Source: Scolanthus callimorphus (Eukaryota; Cnidaria; Anthozoa; Actiniaria; Edwardsiidae). From it: a DNA stretch of 64,000 nt. A model generated the notes under the pieces. The model ran no database searches. It saw nothing but the letters and a program-made list of their open reading frames with translations, and had not been told where the DNA came from. Positions 10,701 to 22,800 of the stretch are shown piece after piece. The translations under genes were made by a program, and so were the position numbers. Each line of letters opens with the position of its first letter. Positions within the stretch are counted from its first letter, which is position 1. The stretch spans positions 946,856 to 1,010,855 of the forward strand of contig CM066922.1 of assembly GCA_033964015.1 (NCBI GenBank), written 5' to 3'.

Positions 10701-13700
10701 TAGCGTGATTGTTAGATAGCTGGTTTTTCCCCTTTGTGTGCCTACTCCTATCACCGAATTACTTGATATTTTGGTCGTTTCAGATACGGTGACAAAGCTC
10801 CTGTTACATTTATCGGACGAATATATGGGATCGTGTGGATGATCATTGGTACAATAGCCATGTCTCTGTTCACCGGACAAATAACGGCCGATCTCACGTC
10901 TAATGAGATGGAGGCCACTTCTCTTATTGGCAAGAATGTAAGTGCTACCTGTTCACAAAAAGGCCTGTTCGCATGAGGCGAGATATCACGGGCGGCGGGG
11001 AGTGTGAAACTGGCTCTGTTTCACACCAAGATATCTCGGGCGATAGTGCTTGCTAACCGTGCACGAATGATCTGCACGTCACGAGATATCTCGGGGTAGA
11101 CCTTTCACATGAAGCTGATGGTGGCCGAGACAACTATTGTGTTAATTTGGAATGTAGTTTATGATTTCAGTCACTTTAAGATTTTTAGTCACATGAGAGT
11201 CGAAAGGCCAATATTATATATACTAATAGAGTCTGAGACGATTAATTGTTTTTGTATAAAATAACCGGTACGCTCTGGGGACATCCATTTGAGGGCCTTC
11301 CATGACAATCTCGTACCCAGAGCCCGTCATCTTTTGGCCAGCCGCAAAGATTCAGGGCTCTGGGGGAATCGATTTTTTAAAACCCAGATTCTGGGTTTCC
11401 GGTTTGATTGTTGTATGAAAGTTCGTTACGTTTTTGACCTACCACGCATGCTCACAAATCGGATTCCCCCAGGGCCCTGAATCTTGCCGCTGGCCAAAAG
11501 ATGACGGGCTCTGGGTACGAGGTTGCTTCCATGATTGACTGAATTTCAACGTTGGTGCATGCGCAGTAAGCTATTTCTCTCAGCGGCTCTGTATCAAATC
11601 TCGCGCATGCGTCAATGGCTGTCGCTAGAGCCTCCCCCGCGTGCTGACGAGCTGGGGAGCTCAGGGTTTCGGAATTACCGGGTAGGAGATTATAGCAAAA
11701 GAATACAACTATCTCTTGACCAATCAGCGCGCGGAATTTCTTATAATCACTTGAGTAATATTATACTAATACCAAGTAACAACAGCACTATTTCATAACA
11801 CAAGTAAACCGCTCCTCAATAACGTTGTCTGATTTGTACCCAGGTCGCAACAAAGATAGGCCTTGCGAACTATTTAGAGCAGGAAATAAATCTTGGTGTC
11901 AATTACAAAGGTACGCCGCTAAACAAAGCAAGACCAGCTGAACTTTAAGAAATAATTAAAAGCGGACTATGAGGACTTGACTGGAAAGTCCGCGCAATTA
12001 GTTCCCGTCAGAGGCGAATGGAACTAATTGCGCCGAATAAAAGTGATTTCAATTAGCTTCAATACTTATTACTTATTATTACTTATTACTTATTATTATT
12101 ATTCATTGGGTAATCGGCCAGCACTGATGAAAAAGAAATTAAAGCATTAGAAGAAGATTTCAGTTTTGCATAATAACATAATTAGCAGGGGAGGGTAAAT
12201 GTTTCCTTCAACCCTGGGGAAGGGCCACAGTCTAGAAAGAGGGTGCTAGAAAGGAGGTCTAAAGTTTTTCAGCAATCTTTTTAAAAATAGTAGCTCCGAC
12301 CGTTAAATATATTGAAGAGTACTGTCTATCTTCTCAAGGACACCAAATTTTCTTTCTGTCAGGAGTGACTACTTTTGGAAGACGTAGAATTACGATTCAA
12401 GTTCAACTACCAGCCTTTTTAGTCCGACCTCATTTTTGAAAAGCTCTCTGCAATTGCTTTTTTTCTTCAGAACTTCCCGAAAATCGTCTAAATCAGGATA
12501 TTTTGTCGGATAAGATCAAATACCTTGCGTATCAGGACTATGCTCAACTAAAATCCTATGCCAAGTACAGTGGCACGACCCCTACTTTCACTATTGTCAA
12601 GGCAGTGGACCGGCCGGTATGTATTGAGCTTTATTTAATTAATTCATTAATCATTGATCAGTTTTCTTGTACAAAAGGCACCGTGCAAGTCTTCGTTTCA
12701 AAATCAAACAACCTAACCAACCATGATCGAACATACCAAGCATGATCCAACCTAACAACCAACCAAGCATGATTCAACCAACCAACCAACCAACCATGAT
12801 CGAACTAACCAACCCTGATCCAACCAACTAACCACGATCCAACCAACCAACCATGATCAAACCAATCAGCCAACCATGATCCAACCAGCTCTGATCAAAC
12901 CAACCAACCAACCAACCAACAATATCATAAAAACAACCAAGCATGATCCAACCTAACAACCAATCAAGCATGATTCAACCAACCAACTAACCATGATCCA
13001 ACCAACCAACCTTGATCCAACCAACCAACCATGATCCAACCAATCAACCAACCCTGATCAAACCAACCAACCAACAATGATCCAACCAACCAACCATGAT
13101 CTAACCAACCAACCAACCAACCAACCAACCAACCAACCAACCAGCCAACCAACCAGGATCCAACCTACCAACCATGGTCCAACCAACAAACAATGATCCA
13201 ACCAACCAACTAGCCATGATCTAACCAACCAACCACGATCTATACCTACCAACCATGATCCAACCAACCAACAATGATCCAACAAACCAACTAACCATGA
13301 TCTAACCAACCAATCAACCATGATCTAACCAACCAACCATGATCTAACCTACCAACCATTATCCAGCCAACCTACAATGATCCAATCCACCATTATCCAA
13401 CCAACCTACAATGATCCAACCCACCATTATCCAACCAATTAATCAAGATCCGGCCAACCAAAACCGTAATCCAACCAACCAACCAACCATGATCCAACCA
13501 GCCAACCATGATCCAGCCAACCAACCATGATCCAACCAGCGAACCATGATCCAGCCAACCAACCAACCATGATCCAACCAGCCAACCATGATCCAGCCAA
13601 CCAACCAGCCATGATCCAACTAGCCAACCATGATCCAGCCAACCCACCATGATCCAACCAGCCAACCATGATCCAACCAACCAACCATGATCCAACCAAT

Positions 13701-16700
13701 CAACCAGGATCCAACCAACCAACCATGATCCAACCAACCAACCATGATCCAGCCTACGTCAATCATGATCCAACCAATCAACCAATGATCCAACCAACCA
13801 GCCATGACCCAACCAACCATGAACCAACCATGATTTTGGCGGGGATCGGGACGAATCCTTGGCCTAGGCCATGGCCTACCCTCATGCGCCAGGGTCCTCC
13901 CTCCTGGGGAGGATGAAGTAGTGTTTCTTTGGCACGACGTTTTTATGGAAGAGATGATGATTCTCTGATCAGACGGGCATGGTAGGACAGCTATATGTAG
14001 ATTTTCGTGACATTTGATTACTATCGAGAAAACATCTTGATTGATAAAATCATCCGGTTAAAAACTATCATTATGGAACATTGTGTTAAACAAAGTCTGT
14101 AATTGTAAAGGTAGGGTGTTCTGATATTTATTTGTTTCCAGTTTTCAGTTGGAATGGTCGTAACTGGTATCATTCGGGTGTGATTGACTATCTAACTTGT
14201 CTTCAAAACAAAATTGTCGATCAGTATGAAATAGGACAGGTTTGTTACAAAGCGCATTGTTTTATTTGTCATTTTTGCCTTTTAAACCGTTCTTTTCGCA
14301 GAACAATTATGCTGTCCGTTTCAGAAAAAAAAAACATTTGAAATCATTTTCTAGCATTTTTAAAGACCATGGGATATGACACGAAACTAATTTTGGTCTA
14401 CAAAATGAAATTCATCAGTAAACTACTCGCTCCAAGTTTGAACAAAATCAGATAAAAAACAGCGAAGTTACGTCGCTTTGCTATTCGAATTTGGCTCTCA
14501 TAGAATTAACTCTTTAATGCGTATCAAATGTCGGATTTTAGTGACGTCAACATGTTTGTTTGGGACTTGGAAAACAATTAGCAAAAGGAACAAAAATATC
14601 AATTTAGCAGGTAAAATCAAAATAAGCAGCGTGAAAATGCGCTCGGTTATACAGTTGCACGAACATATCTTCCCTATAACAAATATATATGCTTTTCTTT
14701 GAATTTCTCTCTTAAACCGGCTATTGTACATTTAATATTAACACAACAAGTTTACGTCATGAAAGTCAGACATCCGACACCTTGACAAACAAACTTGGAG
14801 GGTCATTTCGGGACGTTAAACAGAAACTCTCGATGCCATAACTATCGTGTCACGATATGCTCTTTAAGGCATAACACATACGTCGTTCTAAACACGACCG
14901 TTCCTTAAGTATTTGGATCGGCCCAAATTTGGGAGAAGGGCTGTAATGTTAGACGACTTGCATAACAAGGCATGCTAAATGGTAATGTCAGCTGTAACAT
15001 GCGTATCGTGTTGCCACGGTTACAATTGAGTATCAGAGAGCCGGAAAGCTAACAATAGAGCTACCATGGGTTTTTGAATTTCCCTAATGCGGCTCGGCCG
15101 GTGCTGATATGAGAGACCTTTTAAAGCGCGACGACGGCAACGAGGACGACAACGGCAGAGAACAATACACTTGATTACATAGCATAATGCGTGCACGTGC
15201 AATTGTATAAAATCAAATGTATTTCAACCGTTTTCTTCAGAATTAGGACGTGAAACTGCTTTATTTTACGTTCTGACGAGAACGGTGAGCGCTGCTATTT
15301 TGTCAAAATCTTGTTTGAAATGATTGCAGTTGGATATAAATTTGCTGCTATCAAAGTTAAAATGCAATGGTGAATTCCTTTTGCTGTATATTGAGAAATT
15401 TGGAAAAACGATTACACGGATCGAGTTCAGTCGTCGTCCGTTGCCGTCTTCGCTAAGGTGTCTATTACATATAGGAGTGCCTCACACGTTAATTAACAGC
15501 AAGTCTTTCTTCAATTTTATGGAAAATGTACGTCTAAAAATAGCGCTTCTCTAGCGCTGATGGAGATTCATGCTCTTATCACAATAGTTCTTGCACGTAT
15601 TTTGTTCCCCAGGCAATGATGAGGCAAAACTTTAAGATGCATTTTGAGGTCGAAAGCGAAACTTCCACACTGCTGAATCAGGAGGATTTCGAGATATTCT
15701 ATGTAGTCGTTGGTTCCGTCTTCGCCGTACTTCTTCTTTTGGGTATCCTGTGGGAACTACGACGTAGAATGAAATTGAGAGCAGGGTCAGGTGAGATGGT
15801 TATTCTAATAACTCTTACATTTGATAGAAGCCACCACAAGGAGCCCGTCAAGAGAAGCCTCCATTACCTGTTGGTGGGTGTCCAAAAGCGCTTCCCTGCT
15901 AGAGGCCACTTCAAAACACAGAACAAGATACAAGTCTTCTGTTCTGTGTTTTATAGTGGCCTATGCACCCCAATGTCACAACCTCGTCCAGAATCGTGGA
16001 CGTACTTGACTGGCTTGACTTGTTTTTGCTTGGAAACAGCGCGCGCTTTCACGAGTGATTTCTTGTTCAGTGACAAACACACGCCATTTTCTCACACATG
16101 CGCGACAGAGAAACGACGTGTGTGCTAGAGGCTACTTTTGCGTAGCTGAAAAGTACAAGAAAACATCAATAGTACAAGAAAATGTAGGGAGATCTCTGCT
16201 CGCAGGAAACAAAAGCGCAGGAGTAGATGAATCTATTTTTTAAATTGTAGATTTTTAATTTTCCGCGAAAAAAACGCCGCCATCGCACTGCGCGTGTCTA
16301 AACCAAAACTCCCACCAACAACAAAACTTATTTTCGAGGAAAGTTCAAATGCACATCTAAAAATAGATTCTTCTACTCCTGTAGGAGCCATTAAATATGA
16401 GCCTCCAACTGGCTTATAAAATTGAGGCTCCGTTTTTCCTGACCTATCTATTTTTAAAATAGATTTGGTTAATTCTTTGTTTGCTGGTTACGCTAGAAAG
16501 CAAACATAGATCAGAGGCACCCAACGATAATTTTCAGTAAATTATCTGTTCGGATGGCGATACGAGAGCTGAAATTTTCGCATGTAGATTATAAGTTCCC
16601 CTGGATGTTTCGAATTGCACAAAACGTGAAATTGTACTACTTCTGGGTTTTTTTTTTTGCCGTTAAAAAGGTCACCTAGAATTTTCGGATAGAGTTTCTT

Positions 16701-17518
16701 TCCCTGGCATTTTCAGAAGACTTGATTTCAATCCTTAAAATTTTTCGCATCCCATAACTTTCAGCTACGAAATCCGAACAGTTACAAAATTTGTAAGGAT
16801 TTGAAATTAGCCAATTTACAGTCATTGGTAAGTTTCGTAATGACTTATAATGGCATTTTTAGCTATTTTACACCATTGTCATTAGGTGCCCCTAGATTAA
16901 GATGAAATTAGAACAATGGTAGATCGATCAGGAAAAACGCTGCCTGCTGGACCCTATATGGGAGATGGAAGCTTCTACTCGGCATGGGCTCCTGACTCCT
17001 TGCATAACGGCTATAGCTAGTAGAGGAGATGGAGGCTCCTCTGTTGACACTAAGATGGGTTGCTGCTAAGAGACACGCCTTTTTGTTAAGCCTGAGCCCG
17101 GTTTCCATATAAATAATGGTTCGCGTGGCACGCATGACCGGCCTATTCATTCTCTGGGGAAGGAACTTTTCAAGCCCTTCCCATCCAGTAAACGTCTATG
17201 TTTCATTCTCAAATTCATTGTGACATTTTAGGGAATTGAACTGGACTCATTTGGACCTGACATTATATGAATGTTCTATTAGGTCATTTTGAAGGTCATG
17301 TTATGCTATCAGATACTTGATATTTACGACTGGAATCGTGAGTTTAACTCGCGTCGTTCAAGTCGCAGAGAAAGTGGTTTCAATGACCTAATCGCTCGGT
17401 GACCGGAACGACAGTTGCGGCGCGAGCGATTTACATGAAGGATACATCTATAGCTTATTTAAAGGCAATCAAGCGAAACTTTTCATTTTCCATCTCAGGC
17501 CATGACAGTGAAGCTTGA
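7729..17518 (+). CDS. Channel copy B: GluR0-like potassium-filter receptor channel
   Basis: Eight exons: 7729-8253, 8959-9053, 10784-10937, 11844-11910, 12471-12616, 14142-14239, 15613-15790 and 17499-17518 (TGA at 17516). The start at 7729 gives MYPRCW and a hydrophobic signal peptide, matching copy C. Exon 1 holds the S1-like lobe (PYIFEDMNGTVDG, like the PY...G.v.G start of solute-binding folds; SCGC motif) and M1, about residues 154-175. Exon 2 encodes a pore helix (GVLIGIWWAFVTMTTVG); exon 3 begins YGDKAP, then M2 and TADLTSN. Exons 4-6 form S2 and exon 7 carries M3 and the RRRMKLR tail. The protein ends GHDSEA. Three sequons (NAT, NGT, NYT) fit an extracellular S1. Exon 6 is 98 instead of 99 bases: one base is missing after GTAACTGGT, causing a stop; see findings. 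Membrane potassium-type channel by motif; ligand unknown. Confidence 0.75.
9267..9572. repeat. TTACTGCGGTTTTC foldback element, copy 1
   Basis: A long imperfect hairpin in intron 2 of channel B. The left arm starts TTACTGCGGTTTTCATAATT and the right arm ends AATTACGAAAACCGCAGTAA. Inside, GGCTTCCGTCAATCAAACTC pairs with GAGTTTGATTGACGGAAGCC, and further blocks pair around a loop near 9400-9445. A diverged member is at 34805-35085. No coding potential. Confidence 0.75.
11270..11675. repeat. CTCGTACCCAGAGC element, copy 2, split by an insertion
   Basis: The two halves (about 11270-11309 and 11523-11675) match the family at 2422-2634: GGGGACATCCATTTGAGGGC on the left and CGCGCATGCGTCAATGGCTG with CCTCCCCCGCG on the right. 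A separate element occupies 11310-11522. Sits in intron 3 of channel B. Confidence 0.55.
11310..11522. repeat. Nested inverted-repeat element
   Basis: The ends are inverse over more than 35 bases: CTCGTACCCAGAGCCCGTCA, then TCTTTTGGCCAGC on the left, mirrored by GCTGGCCAAAAGATGACGGG then CTCTGGGTACGAG on the right. An inner pair flanks GATTCAGGGC. It shares the first 14 bases with the element it interrupts, so it may be a subfamily that inserted into a relative. Confidence 0.65.
12709..13832. repeat. AACCAACCATGATCC minisatellite
   Basis: About 1.1 kb of variable tandem units built from AACC and CATGATCC (typical unit CCAACCAACCATGATCCAA), in intron 5 of channel B. Several open frames on both strands across it read as low-complexity W-L-V-G-rich or N-Q-P-T-rich peptide. 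They follow from the repeat and are not genes. The array starts about 90 bp after exon 5. Confidence 0.85.
16340..17150. repeat. GAGGCTCC/CCTGACCTATCTATTTTTA repeat remnants
   Basis: Intron 7 of channel B. Phrases such as GTTTTTCCTGACCTATCTAT at about 16430-16450 recur at about 26085-26105 and, inverted, at 26710-26725. Short GGCTCCT/AGGAGCC pieces at 16380-16430 and 16980-17040 are in opposite orientation, suggesting a decayed member of the 26032-26783 family. No gene is seen in this intron. Confidence 0.4.
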
Positions 17519-17682
17519 CGGAACATTGCTTTTTCAGAAGTCCGGACGTCGCAACGTCACTGTCTTGTACGATCGTACAAACCCTGAGCTCTGTGGGACA
17601 TTGCTGGTCGCGACATCAGTCCAAAGGGAAGCAGAGAAAGTAGAAAAGACCTTTTTGATTCAAAGTTACTTATTAGCGTGCA

Positions 17683-17688
17683 AATAAA
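17683..17688 (+). promoter_or_regulatory. Polyadenylation signal, channel B
   Basis: AATAAA lies about 165 bases after the stop codon of copy B. The intervening 3' UTR aligns with that of copy C (shared blocks CAGTCTTGTACGATCG-like, GACATCAGTCC, TTAGCGTGCAAATAAAT), where AATAAA falls at the corresponding place. Confidence 0.6.
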
Positions 17689-18150
17689 TGTTATTTTGAT
17701 TATTTTGAGGCGAAATATTACACTAAGAAATTTCTTGTAGGATATTTATACTGATTTTTAAAGGTTTCTATTCTGCCACATTACTCAAGAACTCAAGAAG
17801 GTAGACGGGGTAGGGACAAATCCTGGTCTAGACCATGGCCTACCCTACTGCCTTACCAATGGCCTAACTGTATTTCCATATAAGTACCCTGTATTTACAT
17901 TTTCTGGATCTTTGAAAGGCAGAATGACGGTAATTCCCATAATGCACGGATGCATTGCTTTGTTTTCGTTGTTCACATGGTTTATTAGCATCAGAAACTC
18001 TGACTTAATGCAAAAGAATTCTATTATTATGAGTTTACGCTTGTACAGTAAAATGCACTAAAAACCTGAACACGTTAATTTGTCGGGTCTCTGATATCGA
18101 AAATGGCTGCGACGCAGTGCATTATGGGTAGGGCGAGATGGATCCTTTAA

Positions 18151-18383
18151 GGGGCCGACCATTTAACTCTTGTGTGTGGGGGGGGGGGGGCTTTTTTGAA
18201 AAAAAACTCCTGCACGGCCCGAAGGGCCGAAAAAATTTCCTGCACAGCAAAATGATGACTAAAACCCTTCTTTCTTATTGGAAAAAAATTCTCACCGCAT
18301 AACAGGGGTGTAAAAAAAAAATCTTGCACTGACAAAAAAGCCCCCCCCCCCCCCCCCCCCTCAAAAGTTAAATGGTCGGCCCC
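18151..18383. repeat. GGGGCCGACC terminal-inverted-repeat element
   Basis: Ends are GGGGCCGACCATTTAACTCT and, inverted, AAAGTTAAATGGTCGGCCCC. Just inside them lie a long G tract and a long C tract respectively. About 230 bp, non-coding. The design (TIR, G/C tract, inverted C tract, TIR) parallels the larger elements at 32005-33504 and 38519-40435. Confidence 0.65.
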
Positions 18384-19625
18384 TAAATATTATTGTCTTC
18401 CCGGTCTTGTAACTAACGCAATGAAGATGCGAATTGTCTTGCCGAAACATGTCTGAAATTAAAACCATCGTCATTATTTCAAAAATCGTTGTTCACCTGC
18501 TGCTTTACAGACCATTTGAAAGTATATTTGATGTAGCTATGCAACGAGCTTGTTTTGTTTCATTTTCTACGCAGATAGCTCATGCGAAACGTGATAGAAA
18601 TCGAGGCCGACCAGCATGACGCACCGTTTTGGTGATCAGACAAAAGCTAAGTTCAGTGGAATGACGCTGGAACCGACATCACGCTGAAGGGCAAATGAGT
18701 CAATTAAAATAAACCTTACAGAGTCTTAGGAACAGTGTTAAAATATCTCTTGATCTGTGTAAGACAAGATGAGGAAAGAATGCTTCGTAGGAGGGTTACG
18801 ATAAGAGAAAATATGTGCTTATTTAATGTAAGTTCCTTTCAAGTTTGCTAGGACGGCTCCATGACGCCCCAGGAGTGTTATGTTATTTGCAATGATTAAG
18901 ATTTGGGAGCTAAATAAGCCATTCATTGCAAAAAAGACAAAGTCAAAACATGGCATAAAACATCGATATTCACAAAATATTTAAAATAGTATGTTGCTAC
19001 CCGATAAAACAGAATCGACGTATTTACAATTTGTAAAGCTCGTGATATTCATAAACATATTTTTCCCTAACTATTCAGGACAATTTCAAAGATCTTTCTA
19101 TATTTAGATCTACGGGTGACCCATCAAAATTAGCTTTAATCAGCGTGTGGTTCAGATAGCTAATGACTGGTATGCTGTAATGTAGGGGTATAGCGTTTTC
19201 AAGAAAGGTGGTAAGTCGGTGCGAAAGAGCAAAGTTGAAAGACTGAAAAAGACTAAAGACCAGGCAAACTGTCCAAGAAAAAAGTTTTCTATCTAGCCGC
19301 AGGTCAAGAACATGCTCCGTTTCATTGCACTTGAAGAAATGTGTGTTACATTTTTAGCCTTTGCCAAAAGAAAACTGTCTGTTATTCTATACCCAAAAAT
19401 ACTTTTCGGTCCACACTTTGCTGTATTATGCCTTTGATCTTTGCTGAGTGCCGACAACGGGTTTTGTCATGATATAGCAGAGAGAGAAATTTGATGGCAA
19501 AGGGTATTCGCAACTATTTTCAATGTATACAGTGTATCCTAATCATTTCTCTTTGAAAACGTTGACCGCCTGAGGGTCGCATAAATTTTTGTAGCTCATT
19601 CACCACCATTTTGGACAATTAGCAC

Positions 19626-19633
19626 ATGCAAAT
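19626..19633 (+). promoter_or_regulatory. Octamer-like motif upstream of channel C
   Basis: ATGCAAAT, 183 bp before the start codon, aligned with the same octamer upstream of copy B. The flanking sequence has drifted while the octamer is unchanged. A function is inferred only. Confidence 0.3.
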
Positions 19634-19808
19634 GTCTTTGAATTTCGAGTCCTTAAATTAAGTATAATTTTAAAGAAAGACCAATTGCGGTCTATATTCG
19701 CATCTGATCTACGTATGTCATTATTGCTTATAAATATTTACAAAATACAACACGGCTCATCAGAAACACCTGGTACTGTATGGCAAACCACGAAGCGGGA
19801 CTTTGAAA

Positions 19809-22800
19809 ATGTCTCCATCGCACTTTGTCCAACTTTTCTTAATCTTGATTATGTCAAAAAATATCTTTGCCACAAATGACACCGTTTGCCCTTCGTCTAA
19901 TTTTGCTCTTTCCATAAACTGGATTCCTTTTTATCCCTATATATATTACGGGACACGAATGGAACTGTGGATGGAATTTTTCTTTATTTTCTTGATCTAG
20001 CCAATACGTTATGTGGATGCCAAAACGTCCGTTTCAACATCACACAAGTCAGCGCATTGTCTTCGTCAGATTTCGAAATCGAGATCCGAAAAACCAGGTC
20101 TATAGATCCGCCAAAGGTTTATTTTCCTGTGTTAGCTGACAAGGACGCAACTCTTCAATACCAAAGACCTTTCCTGAAATTCGTGGTCTCACCCGGCCGG
20201 CCATTATCAGGTTCAACGTTGCAGGAAGTTGGACGGACAAGCTAGAGCCTTTGGACTTGTTCATGAAGTCAGCTCCGTATTTGTTGGTTTGTGTTCTGTT
20301 GGCGATACTAGCAGGATTCTTGATATGGGCAATTGTTAGTATGGTCAGCATATCTAATTTCCGACACCTCTTCCTTTTAACCCAACCACATTAGACTAGG
20401 CTCAAGTCATTTGAAAAATGCAATAAAAATACAGGGTCATTGCGCTTGTTTTCCAGATCAAGAAATTTATTATTGTCCCTGCCGAAATGCACCGCTTAAA
20501 CGTTTTATGGGTCATTGTACTCAAAATATTTTATTTTTGTTCGAAATGTGCTATGAGAGCTCTAAAGCCTAGTTTCCATATAGTCTTATCTGTCGTATCA
20601 GTCAACCGTGAAACAAAAGAATAATTCTGATGAGACAGATACGACAGATCGGACTATATCGAAACCAGGCCTTAGGCCTGTTTCAAACGTCGATCTTTTG
20701 CCACGTCGAATCTAATTCATTCGACTGGTTTTCTCTCATTTTATAACGAAAATAAGAATAAACAAGAAAAGCAAACTTTGCATTCCATTTTGTTCTGCCA
20801 TGGTTCATCTAGATTTACCTTTTGCACGAGACAAAATGTCCTCTAAGCTGCAAATAAAACTTCTAATAATTGGATTCGACGCGGGAAAAGTTCGACGTCT
20901 GAAACTGGCCTTAGACAAGGGAACTAAAAAGGAAGAAAGACGTTTTATCGAGACGTCGTTTCAGCACTGTTTATTCACGTAGCTTCAGTGTATCTTAATT
21001 ATTTACATAGCTTTTGTGTATCTGAACGCTGCATCTTAACGTAGTTTGTATTGCTACCCTCTGTGCGAAAAAGACATGCATTCATTAGATAGGTTCTAAA
21101 CTGTTATTAATTGTTTTTCCTCTTCCGCATGAAGGAACTTCATGGAAACTCAGAACAGTTTTCTCGTCCATTTCCCCAAGGCGTGTTGATAGGAATATGG
21201 TGGGCCTTCGTTACCATGACGACGGTCGGGTAAGTGTCTGTGTTGATAAAACCTTCTCCTGGAGGCCTAGTTACTATTATCTGCACTTTGACTGTGCAAG
21301 GGCACGTTGTAAAATTAAGCTTCTCTTATTTACTGTAACATATAATTTCGTTAGAGCAAACAGCGTGCGCGCTCGGGCAATATTGTCCTATCTTTGACCT
21401 ACACGTCACGGTAACCATTTGCGCGCGCTTGTTTTCATAAGAAGAAATCAATAAATAGAGTCGGAAAAATTATGTAACGGCTTTAGGTCGATCCGTATAG
21501 AAAAAAAACTGTATATATACATATGTAAATAACATACACTTTTTTTTTGCAAAAACATTGATACCCTAGATACATATGTATCTTTTGTTTTCCTGTCAAA
21601 ATTGACAGCTAAAACAATGGAGAACAAAGGATGTATGTATGTATTTCTCAGGACAATGGTTTTGCAAAAAAGTGTATATTTGAGAATGCAGAATGCAGAA
21701 TCCGTTACCGTGCCCTCTAGGAAAACAATAAACATATATATGTTAGAGGCAATAAAATCACTTTTGGAGTCCACCCTAGTCCATTCATTAAGCAAAACTT
21801 GGTGGTTCTGTTTATTTTCAAAAACAACAACTTAACCAAACGAGAAAATCCTTTTTATATAAAAAAGCATTAATAAATTATGAAATAGAATATTTGTTTA
21901 AAAGGAAACTAAATGAAAACTGTTTTGCCAAAGGAGCCCTTTAACAATGTTCTCCATCAAAAAGTACAGATAAAACAGCCATAGTGCATGCCCCTCGCCC
22001 TGCTAATCTCCAGGCATTGAATATAGATTTTGGTCGCGTTTCAGATACGGTGACAAAGCTCCGGTTACATTTATCGGGCGAATATATGGGATCGTGTGGA
22101 TGATCATTGGCACAATAGTCATGTCCCTGTTCACCGGACAAATAACGGCAGATCTCACGTCTAATGTTGTCGGACAAGCCACTTCAGTTGTTGGCAAGGA
22201 TGTGAGTTTTACCCCTTAATCCCTGGCAAACTAGGACATATGAAGCGCGCAACGTAGCCCGTTTAGCCGCGAAGTAAACATCGTCGCGCGCAACAATGTT
22301 GTAGCCGGGACACAAAGAAATGTTTTTTCGCATGAGAAGAAACAAGTTTTATGTGTCCGAGACACCCGCGTGCGATGTGTCTAGTTTAGCCACTCAGGGA
22401 AACATGCAGGACACAAATGTTGTGCGCTACATGTGTCCTAATTTAGCCGTAACTTTAGACTTTCTCTCGCCCCGTGTAAAGGATCCACAGATGGTTTGGA
22501 TCCCGGATCCCATGCTTTGGATTCAACACCTCTGGATCCGGATTCCAAACCTTAAATCCAGCTCGATCCCCGGATCCCCTTACATAGGGACTCTCCCTTA
22601 ATAGGCTGTGACCTCTTATCCTCTTAACGAGATGTTTGTCAAATCAATTCCAGAAATACAAAGAACGATTCCAGCTATAACGCACGCGCGCGCTGCATGT
22701 CGGTAGATGTTGGACATTTGTCGAACAAACTGCTTAAAAAAGCGCGCGCAGCATTCTGGTAGTTGTGGGACACTGAGACCAGACCAATTTTGGCACGGCT

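Larger units (their letters stand above)
17691..19808. other. Spacer between channel copies B and C
   Basis: About 2.1 kb. It holds a C/G-tract element at 18151-18383 and, from about 18500 to 19808, DNA homologous to the region upstream of copy B. No gene seen. Direct homology to the 5' flank of copy B indicates that the C locus and its promoter were duplicated together. Confidence 0.5.

Noticed and set aside
9040..10937. Voltage-gated (Kv) potassium channel, suggested by TMTTVGYGD
   Set aside because: No S1-S4 voltage sensor or T1 domain is present. The pore is preceded by a single membrane segment after a signal peptide and soluble lobe, and is followed by a second lobe and third segment.
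12964..13916. Long open frames rich in W, L, V, G (reverse) or N, Q, P, T (forward)
   Set aside because: They are translations of the AACCAACCATGATCC minisatellite in a channel intron.
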